The notes: generated from the letters alone by a model not told the origin. Shown: positions 1 to 11,488, counted from the first letter of the stretch. The stretch is DNA of 64,000 nt from Rhodococcus sp. SBT000017 (GCF_003688915.1 NZ_REFU01000001.1:62001-126000), one strand, 5' to 3'. Numbers and translations: made by a program.

Positions 1-66
1 GATCGTTTATTTCCAATGGCCATGCAACATTGCCTGTCCTCCTTACATAGAAAGAGTGGAAATCTC

Positions 67-1221
67 ATGAGTGCTGTACTGAATTCCGTCCGCGAACTGG
101 TGCCTGAACTGCGCAAAAACGGTTTCGAGGCCGACGAGTCCCGGTGGATACCTCAACGAAATATCGACATGTTGGATCAGGCTGGAGTTTTTTCTATGTC
201 TGTCCCCAAACGTTTTGGTGGTCTTGATCTGCCGCTGTCCGAACAAATCGACGTACTGACGGAGATTGCACGCGGCTGTGGGTCTACATCCTGGGTTTCA
301 GTTTCGTGGGTGTCAAGTGCTTGGATGACGACGTTGTACTCCGACGCAGCGCAGGAGGAGATTTTCGCCGGCGGGTCGGTGCGCGTGTCGGGGGGATTTA
401 CACCTACTGCAAGTGCAAAGCCCGTACCGGGCGGCTATCAACTAAATGGTTCTTGGCGATTCAACACAGGCTGCAGAGGGGCGCACTGGGATCTGGTGGC
501 TGCCATAGTCGAGCGTTCTGATGGTACGGAAGATGAGGTGTTCGCTATGGTTCCCATGGACCAGCTCACCATCGCTGACGATTGGCATGTTTCTGCCGCA
601 TCTGGCACCGGGAGTTCGACCACAACCGCGACGGACGTGTTTGTGCCTTCACACCGCGTAGTTACCGCTGAGCAGGCGCTGTTGTACGGGGAACCGACTC
701 GGACGCCAACAGCGCCAGGCCGCGGGTACAGTCTTATCAGCTACGTAGTGGCGGAGTCCGTCGCGGCCTATATTGGTATGGCTAAAGGCGCACTGGAAGT
801 ATTCCTCACCCGTCTGCCTGGCAAAAGCCTCGCCTACACCGTATGGACCGAGCAGCGAGAACACCCATTGACGCAACACAAGGTCGCATTGGCTGCAAAC
901 AAGATCTCTGCGGCGGAGACACTTTCAGCGTCATACGTCGAACTCCTTCAGTGCCGGGCCGACGAAGGGAAGCACCCAACGTGGGAAGAAAAGGCAGCTG
1001 TTCGCGGCCAAGCAGGAATGGCCATTCTTTTGGTAAAGGAGGCAATTGAGCTTCTTCAGACGATCGCCGGTGCATCTGCGCTAAGCAAGCTTTCGGCATT
1101 TCAACGCTACCACCGCGACCTGCTTGGTCTGAGTACTCACGGTCTGATGTCTCCGGACATGAGCCTGGAGGTCCACGGGCGTGTACTGGTAGGGCTCGAC
1201 CCGCAATCTTCCTTTCTGTAG
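67..1221 (+). CDS. acyl-CoA-dehydrogenase-like flavin-dependent monooxygenase
   Basis: A 384-residue protein of the HpaB/HsaA-like branch of the acyl-CoA dehydrogenase fold. Members use reduced flavin from a partner reductase to hydroxylate or oxidise a substrate. The N-terminal part carries the SVPKRFGGLD stretch, the middle holds the flavin-contact region (WRFNTGCRGAHWD; then ADDWHVSAASGTGS), and the C-terminal helical domain ends with FQRYHRDLLG and the VGLDPQSSFL tail. The ATG at 67 is preferred over the one at 16 because a purine-rich stretch (AGAAAGAGTGGA) lies just upstream and the family starts there. It is the first gene of a plus-strand operon with the amine oxidase (27 bp gap). It is clearly paralogous to the gene at 38652-39833. 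The likely electron partner is the flavin reductase at 45602. The substrate is inferred to be the PKS-derived alkaloid; the exact step is unknown. Confidence 0.85.
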   Translation: MSAVLNSVRELVPELRKNGFEADESRWIPQRNIDMLDQAGVFSMSVPKRFGGLDLPLSEQIDVLTEIARGCGSTSWVSVSWVSSAWMTTLYSDAAQEEIFAGGSVRVSGGFTPTASAKPVPGGYQLNGSWRFNTGCRGAHWDLVAAIVERSDGTEDEVFAMVPMDQLTIADDWHVSAASGTGSSTTTATDVFVPSHRVVTAEQALLYGEPTRTPTAPGRGYSLISYVVAESVAAYIGMAKGALEVFLTRLPGKSLAYTVWTEQREHPLTQHKVALAANKISAAETLSASYVELLQCRADEGKHPTWEEKAAVRGQAGMAILLVKEAIELLQTIAGASALSKLSAFQRYHRDLLGLSTHGLMSPDMSLEVHGRVLVGLDPQSSFL

Positions 1222-1248
1222 ACCGAATCCAGCCCGGGACGCGAAACG

Positions 1249-2661
1249 ATGAATGAACCAATAGTGCGCGAACACAGTATTACCAGACGTAGCCTGCTTA
1301 AGGCAGCTGTAGCGGGCGCAGTCACGGGTAGCCTGTTCGCTCCTGGGGTCGCTGCTGCTGCGCCGAACAGTACTCGACCTGCATACGACACAATAGTTGT
1401 TGGTGCCGGTTTTGCGGGCGTAACCTCTGCACGTGCTCTCAGACGCATGGGTCTCAAAGTTCTTGTACTCGAAGCGCGGGACCGGATCGGTGGTCGTGCG
1501 TGGACATCCAGTTTTGAGGGTGAAGAGATTGAATTGGGGGGCACATGGGTAGATCGTTTGCAGGAAAATGTATGGAGCGAAATTGAATCTAAACGTATTG
1601 GCTTTATAGCAGACCCGGCAGCCGAAAATACGATTTTTCCGACCGAAAGCGGGTTCGCCCCAATTGCACCCGCCGAGTCGTTCGGGCGCCAGGGCGAGCT
1701 GTTGACTCGCTTTGCTGACCAAGCACTTGAGCTGTTTCCGGACGCGTACAATCCGCTCGCGGCTTCGGGAGTACTTCGCGAATCGGATAATCGGAGCGTC
1801 CGGGAGCACCTGGATTCCATGAGATTGTCTGTACTGGACGAACGGTGGCTCAGCGGTGCAACTGGTGGCTTAGGTGGCGGATCGAACCGCGCTGCGTACA
1901 CGCAGTTCCTGCATTGGTGGGCACTCTGCAACTATAATGCGGAACAGTACTATGGAATTAATACTTTCCGACCAATTGGCGGCATGAGTAGGCTAGCGCG
2001 AACTATATTCGAGGAGTCCGGTGCCGAAATCAGACTCTCGTCGCCAGTCAAGTCCATAGTCGACGACGGGCGTCGAGTAATTGTCCGCACCCGGGGCGGA
2101 GCATCTCACTCTGCGAGTTCAGTAGTGCTGGCGGTCCCAGTCAATAATTGGCGGCACATTGAGTTCAGTCCTGGGCTTTCGCCGGCAAAGCGTCAAGCCT
2201 CTCTCGAAACTGTGGGTGTCACACCCGCGAAGAAGATGTGTCTGCACATGTCGGACACAATCGGCAACACCTACGTTCATACACCCGAGGGCTACCCGAT
2301 CGATACGCTAGTTCCGCACAAACGGACTAGTCGTGGTTGGCTCATGACTGCGTTCAGCAGCGACCCTCGTCTCGATGTCAACAACGCCGGACAGATCCAA
2401 CAGGCACTGCAACTGGTAGTACCGAACGCCCGAGTATTTGCAGCTAGAGGACAAGATTGGGGGTCTGACGCTTTCTCGTTGGGCGGATGGTCATTCAGAC
2501 AACCTGGACAGCTGACAAAGTTGTTTCCAGAAATCCAGCAACCTCAAGGCCGCATATTTTTTGCTACCAGTGATATTGCGTCCGGTTGGAGCGGCTACGT
2601 CGAAGGGGCCATGGAATCCGGACTAGTAGCTTCGGGCCAGGTATCTCAACTAGTTTCCTGA
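1249..2661 (+). CDS. Tat-exported flavin monoamine oxidase family protein
   Basis: A 470-residue FAD-dependent amine oxidase. The N-terminus is a twin-arginine signal (ITRRSLLKAAVAGAV followed by an Ala-rich cleavage region, roughly residues 1-38), so the enzyme should be folded with FAD in the cytoplasm and exported. The Rossmann dinucleotide motif VVGAGFAG is at about 50-57 and the FAD motif EARDRIGGRAWT at about 76-87. The C-terminal FAD-binding end (FFATSDIASGWSGYVEGA) is also present. In this cluster the natural substrate would be the cyclic amine or imine made after transamination, which it could oxidise outside the cell as a final maturation or activation step. That role is inferred from context. 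It sits between the flavin monooxygenase and the GMC oxidoreductase, 41 bp from the latter. Confidence 0.88.
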   Translation: MNEPIVREHSITRRSLLKAAVAGAVTGSLFAPGVAAAAPNSTRPAYDTIVVGAGFAGVTSARALRRMGLKVLVLEARDRIGGRAWTSSFEGEEIELGGTWVDRLQENVWSEIESKRIGFIADPAAENTIFPTESGFAPIAPAESFGRQGELLTRFADQALELFPDAYNPLAASGVLRESDNRSVREHLDSMRLSVLDERWLSGATGGLGGGSNRAAYTQFLHWWALCNYNAEQYYGINTFRPIGGMSRLARTIFEESGAEIRLSSPVKSIVDDGRRVIVRTRGGASHSASSVVLAVPVNNWRHIEFSPGLSPAKRQASLETVGVTPAKKMCLHMSDTIGNTYVHTPEGYPIDTLVPHKRTSRGWLMTAFSSDPRLDVNNAGQIQQALQLVVPNARVFAARGQDWGSDAFSLGGWSFRQPGQLTKLFPEIQQPQGRIFFATSDIASGWSGYVEGAMESGLVASGQVSQLVS

Positions 2662-2702
2662 ACCGCGAATCGACGACCTCAAAGGCTTAGATCGGAAATC
2701 TC

Positions 2703-4214
2703 GTGAATAAGGCGCGAACGTTCGACTATGTGATAGTGGGGGCTGGTTCCTCAGGCTGTGTGCTGGCAGCACGGTTGTCCGAAGACCCAAGGGTCAGTGT
2801 TGCGCTCGTGGAAGCCGGCGGTGCCGATAGCCATCCGGACATCACGGTTCCTCTGAGCGCGCTGGAGCTGCTCGGTTCCGAGGTTGATTGGGATTATGTC
2901 ACAGAGCCTCAATCCGGCTTGGGTGGCCGCGCTGTTTCGTGGCCCAGAGGCCGGGTGATAGGGGGCTCTTCTTCCATCAACTTCCAGATGTGGGTTCCCG
3001 GCCACCCAGCGGACTTCGATAGTTGGCCGGAAAATTGGAGCGCCGAGAAAGTGGCACCATATTTTCGCCGTGCCGAACGGTGGTCGGGTCCGGTGCAGGA
3101 AGGTCGCGCGTTCGGGACGCGCGGTCCTCTGTGGATCTCTCCTCAACGAGACCCGGACCCGAGCACTCATCTGTTTCTAGAGGCATGCGAGTCGATTGGG
3201 ATCCATCGCCCAAGTGGCGGTTTGGGGGCGATACACAACGTGGGGTGCGCACTGACGCCAGTGACTCAACATTACGGTGCACGATGGAGTTCAGCTGACG
3301 GCTATCTCAAACCTGTCCTCGGTCGTCCAAACCTGACAGTGCTCAGCAGTCAGACGGCGCAGTGCGTGCTCTTCGATGGTTCGACGGCAACCGGGGTTCG
3401 TCTCGAGGACTTTGAGGTAGCGGCTAGGCGCGAAGTCGTGCTGTCTGCCGGATCTGTTGGCTCGCCCCATCTGTTGATGCTTTCGGGTATCGGACCTGCA
3501 AAACAGCTGCAAGCAGTCGGAATTGAACCGCTGGTGGATCTTCCGGTAGGACTTATGCTGCAGGATCACACGATTCTAGACTTGGCAGTTAACGCCGCGG
3601 CAGCGACTCGGTTTCTGGGGGTCTCTCGTGAGCGCTATGAGCAAAAGCGGATGGGTCCTCTGACATCAAATATCGGTGAGGGTGTTGCATTCTTGCGAGC
3701 GGACGGCGGTGACGGTCCTCCGGATTTGGAATTGATCTGGTCACCCATAGCGTTTGATAGTGCAGGTTTGACGATTCCCGGCTACACGTTGGGCGTAGTT
3801 CTCTTGCGCCCTGAAAGTCGGGGGATCATATCGCTCGCATCCAGCGATCCAAATTCGCGACCGTACATTGATCCGCGATACTTAACTGCGCCGGCTGATG
3901 TCAGTGCTTACCTCGCCGGATTGAAAGTTGCAAAGAAGATCTTGGATGCGCTGGGCGACAAGCACGACGGACCGGTCGATCCCTGGCCATCGGACGATTC
4001 TGTAATTGATTACATTCGTGATCGTGCGAGCACAGTGTTCCACCCCATCGGTTCGTGCGCGATCGGTTCGGTTGTCGATGACCAGCTCCGGGTCTACGGT
4101 ACGACTAAAATGCGCGTAGTCGATGCATCAGTGATTCCTTCGGCTCCCCGCGGGCACACACATGCACACGCAGTTATGATCGCGGAACGGGCCGCCGATT
4201 TAATCAGGGCGTAA
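2703..4214 (+). CDS. GMC-family FAD-dependent oxidoreductase
   Basis: A 503-residue glucose-methanol-choline oxidoreductase starting at a GTG. The FAD-binding motif VGAGSSGCVLAARL is at about residues 12-25, the second GMC signature region contains GGSSSINFQMWVPG near 80-95, and the C-terminal active-site region has FHPIGSC and RGHTHAHAVMIAERAADLI. The first active-site His is kept. The usual second Asn/His position is in an unusual His-rich context (GHTHAHA), and a His there is still catalytically plausible. No signal peptide is seen, so it is cytoplasmic, unlike the Tat-exported oxidase before it. GMC enzymes oxidise alcohols to carbonyls, so oxidation of the hydroxyl predicted from module 5 is a reasonable but unproven role. 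Confidence 0.88.
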   Translation: MNKARTFDYVIVGAGSSGCVLAARLSEDPRVSVALVEAGGADSHPDITVPLSALELLGSEVDWDYVTEPQSGLGGRAVSWPRGRVIGGSSSINFQMWVPGHPADFDSWPENWSAEKVAPYFRRAERWSGPVQEGRAFGTRGPLWISPQRDPDPSTHLFLEACESIGIHRPSGGLGAIHNVGCALTPVTQHYGARWSSADGYLKPVLGRPNLTVLSSQTAQCVLFDGSTATGVRLEDFEVAARREVVLSAGSVGSPHLLMLSGIGPAKQLQAVGIEPLVDLPVGLMLQDHTILDLAVNAAAATRFLGVSRERYEQKRMGPLTSNIGEGVAFLRADGGDGPPDLELIWSPIAFDSAGLTIPGYTLGVVLLRPESRGIISLASSDPNSRPYIDPRYLTAPADVSAYLAGLKVAKKILDALGDKHDGPVDPWPSDDSVIDYIRDRASTVFHPIGSCAIGSVVDDQLRVYGTTKMRVVDASVIPSAPRGHTHAHAVMIAERAADLIRA

Positions 4215-4383
4215 GAAGGCGTTTCTCCTGCGGTGCCCATTGCAATTCGTCAGAGCCGCTTTGTCCGCGCAGCCTGCATTGGAGCTGTGGCGAGGCCAGT
4301 AGCTTCGGGCCGCGTTGGTTCGGGCACGTATTGTTGGATATGTGATGAATTAAATTGGTTGCTTACGGAAAAGGTGAGACAAG

Positions 4384-5145
4384 TTGAAACCTGCTGACAC
4401 TTCATTGTGGATAAGAAGCTTTCATGCAGTGCCAGACGCGAAGGCGCAATTGATTTGTTTCCCGCATGCGGGAGGATCTGCGACCTACTATCGCGGTCTT
4501 TCGGAGTCGATGGCGTCAAGTCCAGTGCAGCTAGTGTCGATTCAGTATCCAGGTCGGCAGGATCGCCACCGTGAGCCCCTGATCGATTCCATATCGGAGT
4601 TGGCCGATTGTGTTGCCGATGTGGTTGATTCCTCGAAGACAATGCCGACAGCTTTTTTCGGGCACAGTATGGGTGCCACTCTGGCGTTCGAGGTAGCACG
4701 ACGGTGGGAGCGACGTAGAGCGCCTGCGAGCGCGTTGTTCGTGTCGGCCAGACGCGCCCCCTCGGTGCTCCCACCAAAGAAGGTGCCACTGGATAGCGAC
4801 GTGGATATCATGCGAGAGTTGCATAAACTCGGCGGAACCGACCTGCATATATTTGAAGACGCGGATACTCGAAGAATGTTGCTTCCCGTAATACGGAACG
4901 ACTATCGTGCGTCCGAATTCTATCGGTACCAACCGGGTTTGGATGTCAGCTGCCCTATTTTTGCGCTCTTTGGTGACCGGGATCCGAGAGCCTCTCGCGA
5001 TGAGATCGAAGCTTGGAGCGAACACACCTCGGAAAGTTTCGAGGCGCGAGCTTTCCCTGGCGGACACTTTTTTTTGGACTCCCACCATCGCGAAGTCGCG
5101 GAAATGGTTATCGGCCGCCTATTCCCTCGGGGTATCCCGAAGTGA
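4384..5145 (+). CDS. type II thioesterase
   Basis: A 253-residue alpha/beta hydrolase of the GrsT/TEII family, which removes stalled or mis-primed acyl groups from PKS carrier proteins. The family motif FPHAGGSA is at about 26-33, the nucleophile elbow GHSMGA gives Ser95, the acid lies in LFGDRDPRAS, and the catalytic His in GGHFFLDSHH near the end. The start is a TTG at 4384 behind AAAAGGTGAGAC. A 169-bp gap separates it from the GMC gene, so it may have its own promoter. Type II thioesterases are standard companions of modular PKSs. Since the final PKS ends in a reductase and not a thioesterase, this is an editing enzyme and not the chain-release enzyme. Confidence 0.92.
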   Translation: MKPADTSLWIRSFHAVPDAKAQLICFPHAGGSATYYRGLSESMASSPVQLVSIQYPGRQDRHREPLIDSISELADCVADVVDSSKTMPTAFFGHSMGATLAFEVARRWERRRAPASALFVSARRAPSVLPPKKVPLDSDVDIMRELHKLGGTDLHIFEDADTRRMLLPVIRNDYRASEFYRYQPGLDVSCPIFALFGDRDPRASRDEIEAWSEHTSESFEARAFPGGHFFLDSHHREVAEMVIGRLFPRGIPK

Positions 5146-5252
5146 AGGCGGACTATTTCCTTGGTACTTTAGTCACCATCCGCTGACGTTTGGGTTTTGA
5201 GTCATGTATTCTTCGTAGTATCTCGAACCCTGAGTCCGGATGATTGGACGCG

Positions 5253-5274
5253 CCTCCCTCGGCGTCGAGGGAGG
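5253..5274. terminator. hairpin between the convergent oxidase operon and PKS operon
   Basis: An 8-bp perfect stem, CCTCCCTC and GAGGGAGG, with the 6-base loop GGCGTC lies between the thioesterase stop (plus strand) and the end of the last PKS gene (minus strand). The T run is poor (ACCCCTTTGATTT downstream on the plus strand), so its strength as an intrinsic terminator is uncertain, but the position between converging operons fits. Confidence 0.5.
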
Positions 5275-5322
5275 ACCCCTTTGATTTCACGGAGCTAGAA
5301 GGAAATTACGGGTCTGGTCTGG

Positions 5323-8300
5323 TCAGCTCAAAGGGGCTGATGAGGTATGCCGTACGCTGTTCGAGGTCGTTGAGGGTTCGGGCAGCCATTGTGATTCGAT
5401 GAAAAATCGGACGTAAGTGTTCACCAAATCTTCTGTAACTGGAGGGCAATGCCCGCCAAGTGCGTCGTCAGTATCGGAGGTGTCGATGGCGGGATAGAAT
5501 GTCCCGCTATCGGCCAGCATCATGTCGAATGCGTCCAGAAGTGGAAGAATCGCGTTGTTGCGTTGCCCTGTTACTGCTGCCCGCCACAGGTCGTATGGTA
5601 GCTCCTGCAAGGCGTAACCGAATGCGGAAAGGCTGTCGATCATCTCGGCGAAATCGACTGAGCTCGGTGAGTCGATATGGAACACTCGCCCTGCGGTAGA
5701 GGGCATTCCCGACAGGCGCAGAATCGCGTTGGCTGCAAAGTCCACCGGCACCATGTGTAGAGGAGCGCTCAGGTTCTGGGGGTAACAGCCGGCTTGAATC
5801 AGCCCCTTGAGAGCCAGCCAGACGTAGTCCCGCTTTTGGCAGGCTCCGGTCACACGATCACCGGAGATCAGGTCTACCCGGTACACCGAAACCGGCAAGC
5901 CGCGTTCACGGGCGAGACCGATGATTTCCTCAGCCACCCATTTACTCTGGGTATAGCCACTCGGTAGCTCGTCTCCAGGCCCTGCTGGGTCACCGACCCG
6001 CAATGCGACGCCCGGAGTTGCGGGGCCCGCATATACGCCGGTTGTCGATACGTGGTGCAACGGAACGGTGCGGTGCATGGCCGCAAGGCGAAGCAGCTCT
6101 ATGGTTCCTTCGACGTTGACAGCCTTGAGCGCCTGGTAAGGCTGCAGCCAATTGACCTGAGCTCCGGCGTGGTAGATCGCATCGACCGTCGTCGCAAGTC
6201 GATCGAACTCTTCGGCCGGCAGGCCTAGTGACGCCGCGCCTAGGTCGCCCACGACGATCTCGACTCGTGTCATATCTCCTTGTATCCGGTACCACGTCAG
6301 ATTCTCGCGCAGCTTTCGCCAAGCATCGGCCGTGTCCTCCGCACGTATGAGGCAGAGGACACGGGCGCGTTTGAGCTGCAGTAGTTCCCGCAGCACGAAC
6401 GCGCCGAGAAAGCCGGTGGCCCCGGTGAGTAACACACATTCGGGGTCGTCGGTTGCAGATATTCTTACGCTGGAGGGTTCGATGTCGTCGGGAAGCGCTA
6501 TCTCGGCGTCCCAATCAACCCCACTTGCATCGGAATTTCCGTCGGGTGTGAGTTGCCCATCGAGATGGTCGGCCAGAGCGGTCGGCGTGGGATGGTCGAA
6601 AAGTGCCGTCAGTGGCAACGTAAGCCCGGATGACATCGCAAGACGGTTGCGGAGCTCAACCGACAGAAGCGAGTCGAATCCAAGGTCTGAGAACGCCGAC
6701 GTGGAGTGAATCGACTCGCTGTCTGCGTGCCCTAGGACGCCACGAACTGTATCCAGGACCTCGGCCAGGACTGCCGCGGAGCGCTCGTCAGGGGTGAGTG
6801 TGCCAATACGGTCGGCCCACGACCCCGAGTTCTCCGGCCCAGTCGCACTGCGCCGAAGGGGTACTCGAATGATCTCCCGAAAAACGGCGGGCAATTGATC
6901 TGGGCGCGTACGCATAGCGGTTTCGTCCAGTGGGACAGAGACCAGTACAGGTGCCCCGTCGCCCACAGCAGCATCCAGAGCTGCCACGCCGAGTACAGGG
7001 TCGATCGACAGGTAACCGGCACGTTCTATCCGGCGACGATCAGCAGCTCCGAGGTGGCTGGTTACTCCGCTGTCAAGGTTCCATAGGCCCCACGCGATAG
7101 AGGTGGCTGGCTTTCCCTCGACTGCCCGCATCGTTGCTATCCCGTCGAGGTAAGCGTTGGCTGCAGCGTAGTTGGATTGTCCTGCACCGCCGATGGTGGC
7201 CGCAAGGGACGAGAACAGGACGAATGCACTCACGTCTCCTGCTAGTTCGTGCAGATGACGAGCGCCGTCGGCCTTGGCAGCGAGTACCGCGAAAAGGTCA
7301 GTGGGGGTGAGCTTATCGATAAGTCCATCGTCGGTGACTCCCGCTGCATGGATGACGCCGTTGAGCGGGTGTTCAGCCACCAATCGTCCGACGGCATTCC
7401 TGTCCGAGATGTCACAGGCCACGACCTCGACTTTCGCCCCGAGGCCTGTCAGCTCATCGACAAGGGCGCGGGCACCGAACGCCGCTATGCCTGAACGGCT
7501 GGTCAGTACAAGGCTGCGAACTTCATGATTGATGACCAAGTGGCGTGCAAGGATCCTGCCGAGCGCACCTGTTCCGCCCGTGATCAACACTGTGCCGTGC
7601 CAATGCCCTGAAGGACGTGCAATGTCAGACGGTCCCCGCCGGAGCCTGGGTGCCAGGAGCTGTTCGCCTCGGATTGCAACCTGCGACTCACCGGACGAAA
7701 CCGCTCGAGCGATCAGCTCGTCCGTCGGCGACTCATCAGCGTCGATCAGCACAAATTTTCCTGGGTGCTCGGACTGAGCCGATCGAACCAGACCCCACAC
7801 ACTCGCGCCTGCGAGGTCGGTGATCGGCTCTCCCGATACTGAGAATGCACCTCGCGTGACGATGACCAGCTTTGTGCCACTGTTCAATTCAATCCAGCGC
7901 TGGAGCGACTCGAGCGTTGCTTGCGTGCGTTTGTGCAAATCCAGTTCGGGCGCGTGGGATACCACCTCGCCGTGGTGACTGGAGCTGTCGTCAAGTCTCA
8001 CCAACGAGATCCAGCTCGGACGAAGGAGTGTGTCCGATGGCCGCAGAAGAGCCGACGACATTGCTGCATCCGTGTACGTCGTCAGGCGGACTTCGTCAGC
8101 AACGGCGACGGTTCCGCCGGAAGAATCGGAGATGATGAGCGCTGTTGTGTCGACTCCTGTCGCGCTGACACGCGTGCGGACCCGGCTGGCACCGGAAGCC
8201 GTTACTTCGACACCGCGCCAATGAGTAGGTGACGATCCTGGTCTTGCCAAGCCGAGTACATCGGCGAGCAGCGTTGGGTGCAAGGCGAACCCATCGGTCG

Positions 8301-11300
8301 GCTCATCCACCTCAACATCAACCCAGGTCTCAGCGCCCGAGGTAATTGCAGCCCCGACGGCTACGTCAGGCCACAGCCCGATGTCGATCGCAGGGCGACG
8401 TGACTGGCCCAGAACTCCGTCGGCATGCAGAGTCCATGAGTTTCGATTTTCGACTCGCGAGTAGATGGCGACGGCTCGTCCGCCATCAGAAGGCTCGTCG
8501 ATGAGAATCTGGAAGTGCAGCGCACCACGGGGTGGCAGAACAAGGGGGGTCCGCACGGTCAGCTGTTCGATTCGCGGGGTGCCTACTCGGTCTCCTGCGC
8601 CGAGCGCCATCTCAACCAGGGCAGTGGCCATAACCGAGTCTCTTTTTGCCCAGGGGTGGCTGTGAGCTGCAATGGTGCCGGTGAAGACGAAATCGTCGCG
8701 CCCCGCAACAGCGAGTGTCGTATCGAGTAGAGGATGAGAATCGGCAGCCGGGTCGTTTCGGACTGCGCTATCGACGACCCAATGCCGGTCGCGTTGGAAC
8801 GGGTAAGTCGGAAGTTCGATCTGCTGAGCGCCGAGGGTGGCGAAGAAGGCGTTCCAAGACACATGCGCCCCCCGTCGGTAGGTCGCTGCAAGGCCCTCCA
8901 GCAGTTCGACCACTTCGGAATTCCCCTGTTGGAGGCCGATTGCTTCATTTCCGCCCTCTAGAACCAGTGGAGTGAGAACAGAGGAAGGTCCGACTTCTAC
9001 GAAGGTGTCGATTCCTTCGGCCACGAGAGTATCGATGCAATCCGCGAATCGCACAGCGGCGCGTACGTGTCGAACCCAATGATCTGCATCGAAGCGATTC
9101 GATGTGGACAACTTTCCGTCTACGTTGGAGACAACCGGGATCGTGGGTTGACGGTAGACAACTGATTCGGCAATGGCCCGGAAGTCGTCGAGCATTGGTT
9201 CGACCAACGAGGAATGAAAGGCGTGGCTGACGTTCAGCGGTTTTGTTCGGACACCCAGTCGCTTGAGTGTCTGAACGAAGGAGTGCAGGGAGTCTTCTGG
9301 CCCGGACAGCACTACTGACGTCGGACTGTTGATGGCAGCGATGTCGATTCCGCGGGGTAGGGTATCGAGAGCGGAACTCGCACACGCGACTGCAACCATC
9401 GCTCCGCCTGTGGGTAGCGCCCCCAGCAAACGGCCGCGAGCTGCTACCAAGCGCGCTGCATCCGGCAGAGACAACACTCCAGCAACATGTGCAGCGGTAA
9501 GCTCTCCCAACGAATGGCCCGCGACGATCTCGGGCTGAACACCCCAAGACGTCAGAAGTCGGTGTAGGGCAACTTCGAACGCGAACAGTGCGGGCTGGGT
9601 GAATTCGGTGTGGTGCACCTGGTCGGTGTCGAGAACGTCATCGAGTGCTCGACTCAGGTGTGGGTCGATAGCTGCAATGATCTCGCTGTAGGCTTCCGCG
9701 AACACAGGGAAGCGCGTGGAGAGTTCGCGGCCCATACCTAGCTTTTGCGCGCCTTGTCCGCTGAACAAGAATGCGACACGTCCTCCTGAGGCGGCTGTCC
9801 CGTCACCGATCTTTTGCAAGCCGGCAGCTAGCTGACTGCGGTCAGCTGCAACGACTGTGCCACGTCTGTCGAACCCCACGCGTCCAGTCGCGAGGGAATT
9901 TGCTACGTCGAGAACGGATAGTTCGGGGTGCATTTCTAAATGTGCTGTGAGCGAATCGATCTGAGCTTTGAGTCCACGAGTGCCTCTCCCTGACAATATG
10001 ACTGGTAGTGGAATGCCATCGGTGTGATGTTCGGCTGGCTCGGTGAGAGGTGCGAGATCGGCTTGCTCGACAATGAGGTGCGCATTGGTGCCACTGACGC
10101 CGAACGCTGACACGGCCGCGCGCCTGGGTCTTCCGTTGTCGGGCCAGGAACGGGCTTCGGTCAACAATTCGACCGATCCTGACGACCAATCGACTACGGG
10201 GCTCGGAGCATCGACATGGAGTGTTTTGGGTAGCACTCCGTGTCGAATCGCTTGCACGACCTTGATCACGCCGCCAACTCCTGCTGCAGCGACACTGTGT
10301 CCGATGTTGGACTTGAACGAACCCAGCCATAATGGTTCGGTACGGTCCTTCCCGTACACGGACAAGAGAGCATTCGCTTCGATCGGGTCGCCGAGTCGAG
10401 TCCCGGTGCCGTGTGCTTCGACGGCATCGACATCGACCCAATTCAGTCGTGCGTCCGCGAGGGCGTCCCGGATGACTTTCTCCTGCGCCCGACCGCTCGG
10501 TGCTGTGAGTCCGTTGGATGCACCATCGGAGTTCACGGCCGACCCGCGAAGTATTGCCAGTACCGGGTGACCGTTTCTTCGGGCGTCCGAAAGTCGTTCG
10601 AGTAGCAATAGGCCGGCACCTTCTGCCCAAGCGGTCCCGTCTGCGGATGCTGCGAACGATTTCGCTCGTCCATCCGAGGCCAACCCGCGCTGCTGGGAAA
10701 ATTCCACGAATCCGCTGGGTGAGCCGTACACCGTTGCCCCGCCCGCCAGTGCCAGTGACGACTCTCCACTTCGCAGCGACTGGATGGCAAGGTGAAGGGC
10801 GACAAGCGATGACGAGCACGCGGTGTCGACTGTGATTGCGGGGCCCTCGAATCCGAAGGTGTACGCGATTCGTCCAGAAGCAACACTCGACAGCTTGCCG
10901 GTCATGAGGAAGCCCTCTAGCTCCTGGGGGCCAGCGAGACCGATGTATGACTGCTCGCCGACTCCTGCAAACACGGCGGTGCGACTTCCTCGTAATGCGT
11001 TGGGATCGATCCCTGCGCGTTCGAATACTTCCCAGGACACCTCCAGCAGTACCCGTTGTTGGGGATCCATAGCTGCGGCCTCGCGAGGAGAGATGCCGAA
11101 GAACCCAGCGTCGAATTCTGTCGCGTGGTTTATGAATCCACCTCTGTTGGTGTAGGACTTGCCGGGAACACCGGGCTCGGGATCGTAGAGCCCTTCGACG
11201 TCCCAACCACGATCTGTCGGCCACGGTCCGGTACCGTCGACGCCCTCGTTGACTGTTCTCCAAAGATCATCAGGACTCATTATCCCACCGGGGTAGCGGC

Positions 11301-11436
11301 ACGCCATCGAGACGATTGCAACAGGTTCCGGTTCGGCAGATTCCAGCTCTGTGACACGCTTGTTTGCCTTTTGAAGGTCAGCGGTGACCAGCTTCAGGTA
11401 TTCCATGAGCTTCTGCTCGTCTGCCATTCGATCCAC
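5323..11436 (-). CDS. type I PKS, module 5: KS-AT-DH(inactive)-KR-ACP-thioester reductase
   Basis: A 2037-residue final PKS. Order: N-terminal docking coiled coil (1-35); KS with DTACSSS near residue 206, EAHGTGT and SNIGH; AT with GHSLGE near 640 and HAFH near 735 (malonyl-type); a DH remnant; KR with GGTGALG near 1289 and the Ser/Tyr site ending QSNYAAAN near 1422; ACP with GFDSL near 1585; and a C-terminal NAD-binding thioester reductase with TGATGFLG near 1670 and the YTQSKW active site. In the DH the catalytic His of the HxxxGxxxxP motif is replaced ([10 protein letters not shown]) and the second motif reads LHPTLLADV, so dehydration should fail and the beta-hydroxyl stay. The reductase should release the chain as an aldehyde (or alcohol), feeding the aminotransferase at 36396. 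There is no thioesterase domain. Confidence 0.95.
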   Translation of the reverse strand: MDRMADEQKLMEYLKLVTADLQKANKRVTELESAEPEPVAIVSMACRYPGGIMSPDDLWRTVNEGVDGTGPWPTDRGWDVEGLYDPEPGVPGKSYTNRGGFINHATEFDAGFFGISPREAAAMDPQQRVLLEVSWEVFERAGIDPNALRGSRTAVFAGVGEQSYIGLAGPQELEGFLMTGKLSSVASGRIAYTFGFEGPAITVDTACSSSLVALHLAIQSLRSGESSLALAGGATVYGSPSGFVEFSQQRGLASDGRAKSFAASADGTAWAEGAGLLLLERLSDARRNGHPVLAILRGSAVNSDGASNGLTAPSGRAQEKVIRDALADARLNWVDVDAVEAHGTGTRLGDPIEANALLSVYGKDRTEPLWLGSFKSNIGHSVAAAGVGGVIKVVQAIRHGVLPKTLHVDAPSPVVDWSSGSVELLTEARSWPDNGRPRRAAVSAFGVSGTNAHLIVEQADLAPLTEPAEHHTDGIPLPVILSGRGTRGLKAQIDSLTAHLEMHPELSVLDVANSLATGRVGFDRRGTVVAADRSQLAAGLQKIGDGTAASGGRVAFLFSGQGAQKLGMGRELSTRFPVFAEAYSEIIAAIDPHLSRALDDVLDTDQVHHTEFTQPALFAFEVALHRLLTSWGVQPEIVAGHSLGELTAAHVAGVLSLPDAARLVAARGRLLGALPTGGAMVAVACASSALDTLPRGIDIAAINSPTSVVLSGPEDSLHSFVQTLKRLGVRTKPLNVSHAFHSSLVEPMLDDFRAIAESVVYRQPTIPVVSNVDGKLSTSNRFDADHWVRHVRAAVRFADCIDTLVAEGIDTFVEVGPSSVLTPLVLEGGNEAIGLQQGNSEVVELLEGLAATYRRGAHVSWNAFFATLGAQQIELPTYPFQRDRHWVVDSAVRNDPAADSHPLLDTTLAVAGRDDFVFTGTIAAHSHPWAKRDSVMATALVEMALGAGDRVGTPRIEQLTVRTPLVLPPRGALHFQILIDEPSDGGRAVAIYSRVENRNSWTLHADGVLGQSRRPAIDIGLWPDVAVGAAITSGAETWVDVEVDEPTDGFALHPTLLADVLGLARPGSSPTHWRGVEVTASGASRVRTRVSATGVDTTALIISDSSGGTVAVADEVRLTTYTDAAMSSALLRPSDTLLRPSWISLVRLDDSSSHHGEVVSHAPELDLHKRTQATLESLQRWIELNSGTKLVIVTRGAFSVSGEPITDLAGASVWGLVRSAQSEHPGKFVLIDADESPTDELIARAVSSGESQVAIRGEQLLAPRLRRGPSDIARPSGHWHGTVLITGGTGALGRILARHLVINHEVRSLVLTSRSGIAAFGARALVDELTGLGAKVEVVACDISDRNAVGRLVAEHPLNGVIHAAGVTDDGLIDKLTPTDLFAVLAAKADGARHLHELAGDVSAFVLFSSLAATIGGAGQSNYAAANAYLDGIATMRAVEGKPATSIAWGLWNLDSGVTSHLGAADRRRIERAGYLSIDPVLGVAALDAAVGDGAPVLVSVPLDETAMRTRPDQLPAVFREIIRVPLRRSATGPENSGSWADRIGTLTPDERSAAVLAEVLDTVRGVLGHADSESIHSTSAFSDLGFDSLLSVELRNRLAMSSGLTLPLTALFDHPTPTALADHLDGQLTPDGNSDASGVDWDAEIALPDDIEPSSVRISATDDPECVLLTGATGFLGAFVLRELLQLKRARVLCLIRAEDTADAWRKLRENLTWYRIQGDMTRVEIVVGDLGAASLGLPAEEFDRLATTVDAIYHAGAQVNWLQPYQALKAVNVEGTIELLRLAAMHRTVPLHHVSTTGVYAGPATPGVALRVGDPAGPGDELPSGYTQSKWVAEEIIGLARERGLPVSVYRVDLISGDRVTGACQKRDYVWLALKGLIQAGCYPQNLSAPLHMVPVDFAANAILRLSGMPSTAGRVFHIDSPSSVDFAEMIDSLSAFGYALQELPYDLWRAAVTGQRNNAILPLLDAFDMMLADSGTFYPAIDTSDTDDALGGHCPPVTEDLVNTYVRFFIESQWLPEPSTTSNSVRHTSSAPLS

Positions 11437-11488
11437 CTTTGTGCGTTGAAGATTCAGTCGTTCCGGTCGGCTAACGCGAACGCTTCGG

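Noticed and set aside
9842..11263. Minus-strand frame of 473 codons overlapping the last PKS gene
   Set aside because: Arg/Ser-rich out-of-frame reading of the KS region; no domain.
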